Part shown: in pieces, positions 54,911-63,565 of the stretch
How the letters are laid out: each line of letters starts with the position of its first letter
How positions within the stretch are numbered: position 1 is the stretch's first letter
Assembly (NCBI GenBank): GCA_036676295.1
Contig: JAKFDE010000027.1
Span: 310,001 to 374,000, forward strand
DNA: 64,000 bases
Reading direction: 5' to 3'
Origin: UBA4416 sp036676295
GTDB taxonomy: Bacteria > Bacteroidota > Bacteroidia > B-17B0 > Aurantibacillaceae
Notes under the pieces: generated by a model
What the model was told of the DNA's origin: nothing
Databases searched by the model: none
The model's input: the letters and a program-made list of their open reading frames with translations, nothing else
Made by a program: the position numbers and the translations under genes

Positions 54911-55654
54911 ATGAACTTAGGCTTATTAGGCAAATCGCTATCGCATTCTTTTTCTAAAGGATATTTCGAGAAAAAATTCACTGAAGAATCCAGATCAAAT
55001 TATAATTATGCTAATTATGACCTGGATAATCTGGATAATTTAATTCAGATCATCACAGAACATCGCTTAAGCGGACTCAATGTCACTAAACCCTACAAAG
55101 AGTCCGTTATTCCTTTTTTAAACGATATGGATAGTGTAGCTAAGGATATTAAAGCCGTTAATTGCATTAAGATCTCCTGGCAAAACAACGTTCCTCATTT
55201 AACAGGCTATAATACCGATTATTATGGTTTTGGACAAAGCATCAAGCCTTTTTTAGAGCCATCGCATCAAAAAGCGTTAATATTAGGCACTGGCGGTGCT
55301 TCTAAGGCCGTTTATTATGCATTGAAGAACATTGGTGTAGATGTTTATTTTGTAACCACCGGAGAGAAGAAAACAACAAACTCTTTTTTTTATTCCGAAT
55401 TGAATGAACATGTACTTAATGCCTTTAAATTAATTGTCAATTGCACACCTTTGGGCATGTATCCAAAAACAGAAGCCTTTCCGGATATTCCTTATGAGTA
55501 TCTGACACCTCAACATTTAATGTATGATCTGATCTATAATCCGGAGCAAACCTTGTTTTTACAAAAAGGAAAAGAAAAAGGCGCTGTTATTATGAATGGA
55601 TTAAACATGTTGAAACTTCAGGCTGATAAAGCCTGGGAGATCTGGCATTTGTAA
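54911..55654 (+). CDS. aroE: Shikimate dehydrogenase
   Basis: A 247-residue enzyme reducing 3-dehydroshikimate with NADPH. Motifs: GLLGKSLSHSFSKGYF, NVTKPYKES (catalytic Lys), NTDYYGF (Asp) and the NADP loop GTGGASKAVYYAL. I prefer the ATG at 54911 to a TTG two codons upstream. The short form without a fused dehydroquinase is normal for Bacteroidota. It shares a transcript with the LolA-like gene. Confidence 0.93.
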   Translation: MNLGLLGKSLSHSFSKGYFEKKFTEESRSNYNYANYDLDNLDNLIQIITEHRLSGLNVTKPYKESVIPFLNDMDSVAKDIKAVNCIKISWQNNVPHLTGYNTDYYGFGQSIKPFLEPSHQKALILGTGGASKAVYYALKNIGVDVYFVTTGEKKTTNSFFYSELNEHVLNAFKLIVNCTPLGMYPKTEAFPDIPYEYLTPQHLMYDLIYNPEQTLFLQKGKEKGAVIMNGLNMLKLQADKAWEIWHL

Positions 55655-55665
55655 AATTATTTTAA

Positions 55666-55862
55666 TAGAACGCTGATAACGCGGATTATTATAATTTTTA
55701 AGATTTCATCTTAGGATCATAAGCTCTCAAAATATTCTTCACAAAACATAATTATCGTCATCAAAATTGATTTGAGAGAATTTCATTGAATTTACAAAAA
55801 AAGGGCTCTGGGATTTTTCTAATCATAAGAGATCATAGAAAACCTGCGTCATCTGCGTTCTA
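55666..55862. mobile_element. MITE-like element, 197 bp, imperfect terminal inverted repeats
   Basis: The left end TAGAACGCTGATAACGCGGA and the reverse complement of the right end TAGAACGCAGATGACGCAGG agree in 16 of 20 positions. The interior has no open frame. It lies between the convergent aroE and SpoIIE-type genes. Length and ends resemble miniature elements that are repeated in Bacteroidota genomes. No duplication of the target site was recognised. Confidence 0.55.
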
Positions 55863-55871
55863 TTCTTAAAT

Positions 55872-57101
55872 CTACTTAAACTTACAAGTCATCAACGCAA
55901 TGTCGTCTACAAAAGGCATTTCGCCTTTAAACTCATCGGCATAATACATCATAGCTTTATTGATCATATCGCAGGATGCTTTCTTATTATTTACCAAAAT
56001 ATTAATCAGTTCGTCTACCGATACATTTTCATCAATACTATTCAATATATCAGTTAAACCATCCGTGTATGCAAAGAGTACGGCATTTTTAGAAAGCAAT
56101 ACAGACTCTTTTTCAATAAAATTTAAAGGATTCGTAATTCCTAATAAAGTACAGCCTTTATCCAACAACACAATTTTATCGTTATTGTATAGAATTGGCG
56201 CATTATGCCCCGCATTGATGTAATTTAATTTCCTGGTACGAATATTATATTTGGCAATGAACATCGAAATAAATTTCTCAGTCTTGGCATTATCAAAGAT
56301 CAGTTGATTTAGATCAATGATGATCTCCGTTAAATTTTGAGTATATTTTAACAATACACGTAATGCCGCTTGCAAATTACTCATTACCAAAGCGGCAGCT
56401 ACTCCTTTACCCGAAACATCAGCTAAACAAAACACACATTCGTTTTCGTTGATCCAGATCACATCGTAATAATCGCCACCAACTTGCTGATGCGGAAAGT
56501 ACATCACATCCATTTCCAATTCATCAATATTTGGTAAAGATGATGGGAATAAAAGATTTTGCATACCCTTAGCTAATTCCAACTCCTTTTGTATGGCCGC
56601 TTTTTGAATGGCTTGCTTGTAGAGTTTTTTATTTTCTACAGCCACGATCATTACATTAGTGAGTGTTTGAATAAAAGGTAAATGCTTGATGGCCGAACTC
56701 ATCTCCAATTTTTTTTCATCCAGATCACCTAATAACACAAATGCCAAAGGTGTTTGTTTATGATAAACCGGAATCACAATTTCAAAACGCTTACTGAGGT
56801 TTCCGTTAGTGTATGAAATCGTTTCAATTTCTTTAATAGTTAATAGTTCTTCTTCAAACACTAAATGATTGTATTCGCTATCAACGCCGTATTTTAAAAT
56901 ACAGGTCCATTCGGTATCATAACTAAACAACACCAGTTTCCCTACATTCAATCGGTTTTCAAGGATCTCCTGATAAATGTCCAGCAACTGAGGGGTAGAA
57001 AGATTATTGTTAATGGCCTTTGTCATTTCTAACAAAGCACTCAGCTTAACATCTTTTACCGCGCTAGCCTTAGATTTAATATTTTCTTTTTGTTCCGACA
57101 A
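55872..57101 (-). CDS. SpoIIE-type PP2C protein phosphatase with N-terminal GAF-like region
   Basis: A 409-residue cytoplasmic phosphatase. An N-terminal region (about 20-160) resembles a GAF sensor; a helical linker (about 160-195) leads into the SpoIIE domain with GGDYYDV, FCLADVSGKGVAAALVM, NYINAGHNAPI and FAYTDGLTDI, the metal-binding aspartates of PP2C phosphatases. Such RsbU-like enzymes dephosphorylate STAS proteins in partner-switching; two STAS-like proteins occur in this window. The start is a TTG at 57101. Confidence 0.88.
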   Translation of the reverse strand: MSEQKENIKSKASAVKDVKLSALLEMTKAINNNLSTPQLLDIYQEILENRLNVGKLVLFSYDTEWTCILKYGVDSEYNHLVFEEELLTIKEIETISYTNGNLSKRFEIVIPVYHKQTPLAFVLLGDLDEKKLEMSSAIKHLPFIQTLTNVMIVAVENKKLYKQAIQKAAIQKELELAKGMQNLLFPSSLPNIDELEMDVMYFPHQQVGGDYYDVIWINENECVFCLADVSGKGVAAALVMSNLQAALRVLLKYTQNLTEIIIDLNQLIFDNAKTEKFISMFIAKYNIRTRKLNYINAGHNAPILYNNDKIVLLDKGCTLLGITNPLNFIEKESVLLSKNAVLFAYTDGLTDILNSIDENVSVDELINILVNNKKASCDMINKAMMYYADEFKGEMPFVDDIALMTCKFK

Positions 57102-57134
57102 ATCTTACTATAAAGTTAATCAATTATTTGAATA

Positions 57135-58067
57135 TTATTTTTCGTAAAGTTTGTGTATCAATGAAGGCAATTGCTTAACAGCAAACACTTCTTTCATTTT
57201 TGCACGCGCTTCATTAGCAGGTGTTCCAAAATATACTTTACCTGCCGGAATGTTCTCTCCCACTCCACTTTGCGCTTGTATCACTGCACCATCTCCAATA
57301 GTGATATCACTTGCTATTCCTACCTGTCCCCACATCGTTACATTATTTCCAATAGTACTACATCCGGCAATGGCCACATTAGCTGCAAATAAGCACATCT
57401 CACCAATAACAACATCATGTGCAATGTGTACTAAGTTATCAATGATCGTTCCTTTGCCAATAATGGTATCAGATGTGACTCCTTTATCAAAAGTACAATT
57501 AGCGCCAATGCTAACATTATCTTTAATAATGACCCGGCCACAAGATTGCAATTGTTCAAAATGGGTTTTTCTGTTTTTAAAATAAAACCCATCTGATCCT
57601 ATAACGGTTCCGGCATGAATAGTCACATTGTTTCCTATCTCGCAATTATCATATATGATCACATTAGGATGTAAAATACAATCATCTCCTACTATTACAT
57701 TATTTCCAATAAAACAACCGGGCATAATGATCACATTTTTTCCAATTTTAGCCGTAGCACTGATTGGTTGATTTGAGTATTGCTTTGGTTGAAAATGCTG
57801 TGTTAATTGATTAAAAGCGGTAAAAGGTTCAGGATGAATGATCAACCCTTTTCCTTTTGGGCATTCAACTTTTTTATTAATAATAATTGTAGATGCCGCA
57901 GATTGTAATGCCTTATCGTAATATTTTGGATGATCTACAAAAACAACATCCCCACTCACCACACGGTGAATTTCATTGAAACCGGTTATCAGGTGATCTT
58001 CATCTCCAATAAACTCAGCTTTAATGATAGCTGCAATGTCTTTTATTTTAGTGGGAGTAATTTGCAT
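57135..58067 (-). CDS. lpxD: UDP-3-O-acylglucosamine N-acyltransferase
   Basis: About 310 residues from the ATG at 58067. The N-terminal uridine-binding domain (about 1-100) is followed by left-handed beta-helix hexapeptide repeats (GKNVIIMPGCFIGNNVIVGDD), with HIAHDVVIGE carrying the catalytic histidine. This enzyme adds the second N-acyl chain in lipid A biosynthesis. Bacteroidota often carry two LpxD-like genes; this is the shorter form, so a related acyltransferase role cannot be excluded. Confidence 0.82.
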   Translation of the reverse strand: MQITPTKIKDIAAIIKAEFIGDEDHLITGFNEIHRVVSGDVVFVDHPKYYDKALQSAASTIIINKKVECPKGKGLIIHPEPFTAFNQLTQHFQPKQYSNQPISATAKIGKNVIIMPGCFIGNNVIVGDDCILHPNVIIYDNCEIGNNVTIHAGTVIGSDGFYFKNRKTHFEQLQSCGRVIIKDNVSIGANCTFDKGVTSDTIIGKGTIIDNLVHIAHDVVIGEMCLFAANVAIAGCSTIGNNVTMWGQVGIASDITIGDGAVIQAQSGVGENIPAGKVYFGTPANEARAKMKEVFAVKQLPSLIHKLYEK

Positions 58068-58110
58068 AGAGAACAAAGATACTTGTTAGAAAAACAAAAG
58101 CCGAAAAAAA

Positions 58111-59082
58111 TTAATTCACTCTCAGTTTTTGGCCAACTTTTAAATAATAACGTTTATCTGTACCGTTTAGTATGCATAATTCTTTCATGGTTAAACCATA
58201 ACGTTTGGCTACTTCATACCATGAATCGCCACGCTCGATCGTATGCAAAGTGGCATTACTTGGATAAGCACAAATACCATAACGCGATTTTTTGATAACA
58301 ATAGAATCATTGTACGTTTTATTATCAGTAAAAGAAATTAAAGATGCAGGATTTAATGCTTGTCCTTTAAAACGTACTTCAAAATGCAAATGTGGCCCGC
58401 TGCTTCTGCCTGTGTTTCCTCCTAGACCAATTAATTGCCCGGCAGTTACAACTTGTCCTGGCTTTACTTTTATCTTGGATAAATGAGCATAAACAGTTTC
58501 CAAACCATTGTAGTGACGGATAATAACCACATTACCAAAAGCTCCTTTGAGTTGTGCAATACGCACCATGCCATCAAACGCTGACACCACAGCATCCCCT
58601 TTATTCAAATTAATATCAATGCCTTTATGCATACGTCCATCTCTCCAACCAAATTTAGAGTTAACGGGGCCAACTTTAGGATGATGATATCCTCCAAGAG
58701 AATCACTTTCTATTTTAATGATCTGTGTTTCAGGGAAATTGATCTCAGGCGTTATTTGAAACACGGTACTTTCATCAAAATCATCATAAAAACTAGTGGC
58801 CGGAAGCTTACCGTATTTTACCATAGCTAAGTTTGCCTCGTTAGATACAATAATGCTGTTATAATAGCTGATCAATTCAATATCATGTTCATCAATACTT
58901 TCCAGATCAAGTAAGGAGTCTACCATATTTACCAACATTAGTTTAGTCATGGAAACAGGCGCAGAAGCAACCGTTGAAGGTAATATCCTCAATCTGGTTG
59001 TGTCTCTCTTAGGCTCTTCGCCGGCAAAACTAACCGATGGTAAAGTCAAGACAATCAATAATATATGTAAGGTAAACTTCAA
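58111..59082 (-). CDS. M23 peptidase with C-terminal LysM
   Basis: A 323-residue secreted protein. After a signal peptide (LLIVLTLPSVSFA), residues about 140-245 form an M23 metallopeptidase domain with HKGIDINLNKGDAVVSAFDG and HLHFEVRF (zinc ligands). A LysM motif lies at about 278-323 (HTIERGDSWYEVAKRYGLT). It likely cuts peptidoglycan cross-links in cell-wall remodelling. The start is a TTG at 59082. It lies 43 bp upstream of lpxD on the same strand. Confidence 0.88.
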   Translation of the reverse strand: MKFTLHILLIVLTLPSVSFAGEEPKRDTTRLRILPSTVASAPVSMTKLMLVNMVDSLLDLESIDEHDIELISYYNSIIVSNEANLAMVKYGKLPATSFYDDFDESTVFQITPEINFPETQIIKIESDSLGGYHHPKVGPVNSKFGWRDGRMHKGIDINLNKGDAVVSAFDGMVRIAQLKGAFGNVVIIRHYNGLETVYAHLSKIKVKPGQVVTAGQLIGLGGNTGRSSGPHLHFEVRFKGQALNPASLISFTDNKTYNDSIVIKKSRYGICAYPSNATLHTIERGDSWYEVAKRYGLTMKELCILNGTDKRYYLKVGQKLRVN

Positions 59083-59245
59083 ATTGTTAATAAGTATTAC
59101 GAAAATAGTAAAATTATATTCAAAATGAAGTTTTCCAAGAAAAAATCAAAATTTAATTCAATTCCTTAAAACCACTAAAATAATCGACTAAAGAGTTTGT
59201 ATTGATAAAAATTATGTGCTAATTTGTTTAATATAACTAATTAAA

Positions 59246-60313
59246 ATGATTGCAAACGCTGATATTAAAATCGAAAAAACTGCACAAAGTAGAATCAACG
59301 AACAAGATGTAAATAATGTTCCTTTCGGAAAATGTTTTTCGGATCACATGTTTATTGCGGAGTACGCCGATGGCAAATGGACTAAATCATACATTCAACC
59401 ATACAAGGACATGCCTTTGAGTTATGCGATGTCAGCATTGCATTATGGTCAGGCTATTTTTGAAGGAATGAAAGCCTATAAAAATGAAGCCGGAGAAGTA
59501 AACATTTTCAGACCTTTAGATAATTTTAACCGTTTAAATAAATCTGCTATCCGTATGGCTATGCCTGAAGTACCTGAAGAGGTTTTCATGGGTGGCTTAA
59601 TTGAATTATTAAAATTAGATTCGGCCTGGGTGCCAACTTCTGAAACTGGTTCTTTATACATTCGTCCGTTTTTAATTGCTACGGATGAAGCAATTGGCGT
59701 GAAAGCCAGCGACACTTACAAATTTGTGATCATTACCTGCCCTGCGGGAAAATATTATACTGAACCAATTAAAGTATTAATTGAAACAAATTACATCCGT
59801 GCGGTGCAAGGTGGTGTAGGTTTTGTAAAAGCGGCCGGTAACTATGGCCGTAGCTTATACCCAACTAAATTAGCACAACAAAAAGGTTACCAGCAAGTCA
59901 TCTGGACTGATGGAGCGACTCATTCTTTTTTAGAAGAATCAGGAACGATGAATTTAATGTTTGTGATTGACAACACGGTTGTGACTCCGGCTTTAAGTGA
60001 TACCATTTTAGATGGCATTACCCGCCGAAGCGTTTTAGCTTTAGCACGCGATTGGGGAATGAAAGTAGAAGAACGCAAGATCTCTATTCAGGAAATTGTA
60101 GATGGCTACAAAGCAGGTAAAATTGAAGAAGCCTTTGGTGTTGGTACTGCTGCAACGATTGCTCCTATTAAAGGGATTGGTTATAAAGAAGACTATATGG
60201 AATTACCGCCTGTAGAGTCTCGCAAGTTCTCAAACAAAGTTGATGAAACGTTAAGAAATATCCGTAAAGGAAAAGCTGAAGATAAGTTTAACTGGATGTT
60301 TAAAGTAAACTAA
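59246..60313 (+). CDS. ilvE: Branched-chain amino-acid aminotransferase
   Basis: A 355-residue PLP enzyme of fold type IV that transaminates Leu, Ile and Val. LSYAMSALHYGQAIFEGMKAY is the family start; FVKAAGNYGRSL holds the cofactor lysine; GTMNLMFVID and GTAATIAPIKGI match the C-terminal binding loop. Codon bias is high, as for rpsT. Followed by a strong terminator, so monocistronic. Confidence 0.93.
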   Translation: MIANADIKIEKTAQSRINEQDVNNVPFGKCFSDHMFIAEYADGKWTKSYIQPYKDMPLSYAMSALHYGQAIFEGMKAYKNEAGEVNIFRPLDNFNRLNKSAIRMAMPEVPEEVFMGGLIELLKLDSAWVPTSETGSLYIRPFLIATDEAIGVKASDTYKFVIITCPAGKYYTEPIKVLIETNYIRAVQGGVGFVKAAGNYGRSLYPTKLAQQKGYQQVIWTDGATHSFLEESGTMNLMFVIDNTVVTPALSDTILDGITRRSVLALARDWGMKVEERKISIQEIVDGYKAGKIEEAFGVGTAATIAPIKGIGYKEDYMELPPVESRKFSNKVDETLRNIRKGKAEDKFNWMFKVN

Positions 60314-60330
60314 TCAAACTCATATATTTT

Positions 60331-60367
60331 AAAAGCCTTATCTGCTAATGTAGATAAGGCTTTTTTA
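60331..60367 (+). terminator. Terminator of ilvE
   Basis: AAAGCCTTATCT pairs with AGATAAGGCTTT across an eight-base loop; T-run follows. Confidence 0.85.
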
Positions 60368-60430
60368 TTATCAGTGGGATTTGTCAGTTCTAGCCTGTCG
60401 AGAACAAATTAGTCATTAGCATCATTTCTT

Positions 60431-60665
60431 TCACTTTCTTTTGCTTGAACAGGGCAATTGTGTTGTACACAATTGAGCCAGCATATGACAGGAAACAAAA
60501 TTCAATCCGCTAGTCGGCAAAAAATTGGCTGGCACACTTTCTGGCTCATCACTAAAAAAGTCCACTGGACTTTTTCTTAACGTTCTGCCCCACACTCTTT
60601 CGCCAAAACCAGCCGCACTATTACCAATGTGTGCTAGGCTTAATTTAACATCATTCGTTCGATTC
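60431..60665. repeat. Dispersed intergenic repeat, copy B
   Basis: Shares a 36-bp core (60598-60633) with copy A at 17084-17119, 34 of 36 bases identical, and short matches around it. This copy has internal hairpins: CAATTGTGT/ACACAATTG (60456-60476) and AAAAAGTCCA/TGGACTTTTT (60555-60575). A minus-strand frame across it encodes a peptide that mirrors the repeat and is not considered a gene. Confidence 0.65.
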
Positions 60666-60755
60666 CTTAAATAGGGAACAAGAACCCTCATTTTATGAGT
60701 TCCACTCCTATTTAAGATTGTTCAAAAGATTTTTTTTATTCCCAATCCAAAACTT

Positions 60756-60763
60756 TAAATTTG
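60756..60763 (+). promoter_or_regulatory. metK promoter -7 box (TAAATTTG)
   Basis: TAAATTTG matches TAnnTTTG and precedes the metK ATG by 63 bp. The short leader has no sign of a SAM riboswitch fold. Confidence 0.6.
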
Positions 60764-60826
60764 CTACTCTTATAAAAAAAATAAGATTCAAATAACAAAC
60801 AACTAAACAAACCAATAAATTAAAAC

Positions 60827-62080
60827 ATGGGATATCTTTTCACCTCAGAATCAGTATCAGAAGGCCACCCGGACAAAGTTGCCGATCAAATTTCAGATGC
60901 ATTAATCGATAACTTTTTAGCATTCGATCCTCAATCAAAAGTAGCTTGCGAAACGTTGGTAACAACAGGGCAAGTAGTATTAGCAGGTGAAGTAAAATCT
61001 AGCGCTTATTTGGATGTACAGGAAATTGCTCGTGAAGTGATTCGTAAAATCGGTTACACTAAATCTGAATACATGTTCGAGGCTAACTCTTGTGGTATCC
61101 TTTCTGCTATTCACGAGCAGTCTGCTGATATTAACCAAGGTGTTGATCGTAAGAAAAAAGAAGAGCAAGGTGCAGGTGACCAAGGGATGATGTTTGGTTA
61201 TGCAACTAACGAAACTGCTAACTACATGCCTTTAGCATTAGACTTAGCTCATGGTGTGTTATTAGAGCTTGCTGCTTTACGTCGCGAGAACAAACAAATT
61301 AAATATTTACGTCCTGATGCTAAATCTCAAGTAACATTAGAGTACGATGATAATAACAAACCGGTACGTATTGATGCGATTGTTGTTTCTACACAGCATG
61401 ATGATTTTGATACAGAACCAAAAATGTTAGCGAAAATTAAAAAAGACATCGTTGAGATCTTAATTCCACGCGTTAAAAAGAACTACCCAAAATACGCGCA
61501 TTTATTCAACAACAAAATTGCTTACCATATTAACCCAACCGGTAAATTCGTAATTGGTGGGCCACATGGTGATACAGGTTTAACCGGTCGTAAGATCATC
61601 GTAGATACTTACGGTGGAAAAGGTGCTCACGGTGGTGGTGCTTTCTCTGGTAAAGATCCTAGTAAAGTTGACCGTTCGGCTGCTTATGCTACTCGTCACA
61701 TTGCTAAAAACTTAGTAGCAGCAGGTGTTTGCGAAGAAGTATTAGTACAAGTATCTTATGCAATTGGTGTTGCTCAACCAATGGGTATTTATGTAAATAC
61801 ACACGGTACTGCTAAAGTAAAAATGACTGATGGTCAGATTGCTAAGATCGTTGAAAAAGTATTTGACATGCGTCCTTACTTTATTGAGCAACGTTTAAAA
61901 TTACGTACACCAATGTATAGCGAAACTGCTGCATACGGACACATGGGACGTAAGAATGAAACAGTTACTAAAACTTTCAAATCTCCGGGCGGAAAATCAA
62001 AAACTATGAAAGTAGAATTGTTTACCTGGGAAAAATTAGATTACGTAGCTAAAGTAAAAGCAGCGTTTAAATTGAAATAA
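60827..62080 (+). CDS. metK: S-adenosylmethionine synthetase
   Basis: A 417-residue enzyme joining methionine and ATP to SAM. Signature segments: SEGHPDKVADQISDA, GAGDQGMMFGYA, GGGAFSGKDPSKVDRSAAY. The family length is about 385-420. Codon use is highly biased. The gene is monocistronic with a terminator after it. Confidence 0.97.
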   Translation: MGYLFTSESVSEGHPDKVADQISDALIDNFLAFDPQSKVACETLVTTGQVVLAGEVKSSAYLDVQEIAREVIRKIGYTKSEYMFEANSCGILSAIHEQSADINQGVDRKKKEEQGAGDQGMMFGYATNETANYMPLALDLAHGVLLELAALRRENKQIKYLRPDAKSQVTLEYDDNNKPVRIDAIVVSTQHDDFDTEPKMLAKIKKDIVEILIPRVKKNYPKYAHLFNNKIAYHINPTGKFVIGGPHGDTGLTGRKIIVDTYGGKGAHGGGAFSGKDPSKVDRSAAYATRHIAKNLVAAGVCEEVLVQVSYAIGVAQPMGIYVNTHGTAKVKMTDGQIAKIVEKVFDMRPYFIEQRLKLRTPMYSETAAYGHMGRKNETVTKTFKSPGGKSKTMKVELFTWEKLDYVAKVKAAFKLK

Positions 62081-62101
62081 TAGTACCTTTTATATAATTA
62101 G

Positions 62102-62138
62102 AAGCCCCATCTGTTAACTAACGGATGGGGCTTTTTTT
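62102..62138 (+). terminator. Terminator of metK
   Basis: AAGCCCCATC pairs with GATGGGGCTT, with a T-run following. Confidence 0.85.
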
Positions 62139-62232
62139 ATGGTAAATGTTTATATTTAGATAATTACATTTAGAACTATACTAAACAAGTAGTTAGCTGC
62201 AAACGTAAGACAAGACCAAAAATATATACACA

Positions 62233-63441
62233 TTGAATAAAATAGAGCAAGATATTAGCAAACTTTTGTCAAGTTTCAGAAATAACTCTGAAATAAAAGA
62301 ATGTTTTTACCATAAGAAAGACGAATGTAAAGGCGCAATTAAAAACGCCCATAGTATTTCGAGAGGAAATAGGTTGGAATTAATCAAAGGATTAGTCAAT
62401 AATAATGACATAGTATATTCATTGTCTGAAATTAAAATAGAAAACAGTAAGGCTAAACAAGGAATAAAACAAATTGGTTGGGGAAAAGCTGCTTCAACAT
62501 TTTATGGATTTTGCGACTGGCATGACACTGAATTATTTAAGCCAATTGAGAATAATAATGACTTTGATAATTCCCCTGAACACTGCTTTTTACATTCCTA
62601 TCGTTCTTTCGCATATTCATATCACCAAATAAAAAAAACATATAAGTTAGGAGAGAATGCAATTAGCGACATATCAAAACAAGTAGAGGAATTACAATTA
62701 AATGTTATATCTGATAAATTAAATGATATAAGCTTAAAGATGAATAATTCAGAACCCTTTAAAGAAATTATATCTGAATTAGGGAAAATCATACCAGATT
62801 TAACTCATCAACTTAAGTCAGAACTTTCTGACTCAAAAGAAAAACTTTCATACTCTCAAAAAGAACTTGACTCAAAACATTTACATTCGAATCTTCATTG
62901 GATGTCTAAATACAAAGAGAAACTTGACTATGCTATTGAAAAAAAATCATACGAAAAATTAAAATATTATTGCAAAACAAAGAACGGATTATTTCCATTT
63001 ACTTGTGCATTTGCTTTTTCTCCTGACTTTATTTATTCAGAAATGGAGAACCACATAATCTCATCTTCAAATCAGAAAGAACTAATAAATGCATGTTTAA
63101 TGCTAACTATTTTGCCTGACAAATCAAATAAAACCATAATCTTATTCTCTTGTTTTGAAGGAGATAAACAATCAGAGTATTTTCTTAATAAATTATTTTC
63201 ATTGCAAAATGAAATTGAATTTGAAAAAGCAGTTACATCAATAATTATCAATAAAGCTTCTAATGTATACTTGAATCCTACTATGTGGGATAAATTGGGA
63301 GTACAACAACAGATTTTAGAAGATGAAATAAATTCCGAAAGACCATTTGACGAACTACCTAAAAAACCATTTATGAGCAAGGTTAATTTTTTCAGTGGGG
63401 AATTTTCAGCAGATAATTTAGGCATATCAATTAATGACTAA
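62233..63441 (+). CDS. Orphan protein with Cys/His N-terminal motif and coiled coil
   Basis: A 402-residue soluble protein starting at a TTG. Possible metal ligands in the N-terminal third are C24 and C32 (CFYHKKDEC), H40 in NAHSI, and C94/H97 in GFCDWHD, an arrangement reminiscent of treble-clef or HNH-type zinc folds. A coiled-coil stretch is likely at about 190-222. The C-terminal part shows no recognised motif. It is markedly AT-rich, stands alone between metK and recJ, and looks horizontally acquired. It may belong to a family seen in accessory or defence regions, but I cannot name it. Confidence 0.65.
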   Translation: MNKIEQDISKLLSSFRNNSEIKECFYHKKDECKGAIKNAHSISRGNRLELIKGLVNNNDIVYSLSEIKIENSKAKQGIKQIGWGKAASTFYGFCDWHDTELFKPIENNNDFDNSPEHCFLHSYRSFAYSYHQIKKTYKLGENAISDISKQVEELQLNVISDKLNDISLKMNNSEPFKEIISELGKIIPDLTHQLKSELSDSKEKLSYSQKELDSKHLHSNLHWMSKYKEKLDYAIEKKSYEKLKYYCKTKNGLFPFTCAFAFSPDFIYSEMENHIISSSNQKELINACLMLTILPDKSNKTIILFSCFEGDKQSEYFLNKLFSLQNEIEFEKAVTSIIINKASNVYLNPTMWDKLGVQQQILEDEINSERPFDELPKKPFMSKVNFFSGEFSADNLGISIND

Positions 63442-63530
63442 GCAATAATTTCCCCATTGTCACATACATATTGTCCATGACCAACTTATCTGAATAACAC
63501 CTAGGCTTTTAAAAACATGACAGGTTTTAC

Positions 63531-63565
63531 ATAACGGAGGTTTCGAGAACCTCAACCACCGTTAT
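63531..63565. repeat. Hairpin overlapping the end of recJ
   Basis: ATAACGG and CCGTTAT form the outer stem, and AGGTT/AACCT the inner stem. It includes the recJ stop codon (63562-63564). There is no T-run, so it is either a 3'-stabilising hairpin or a factor-dependent end. Confidence 0.45.

Noticed and set aside
60431..60691. Minus-strand frame of 86 codons across the repeat copy B
   Set aside because: It follows the repeat sequence itself and has no conserved domain, promoter or start context; a similar peptide can be read from copy A. It is most likely a noncoding artefact.
60764..60826. SAM riboswitch upstream of metK
   Set aside because: The leader is only about 60 nt and A-rich, with no pairing pattern of known SAM riboswitches.
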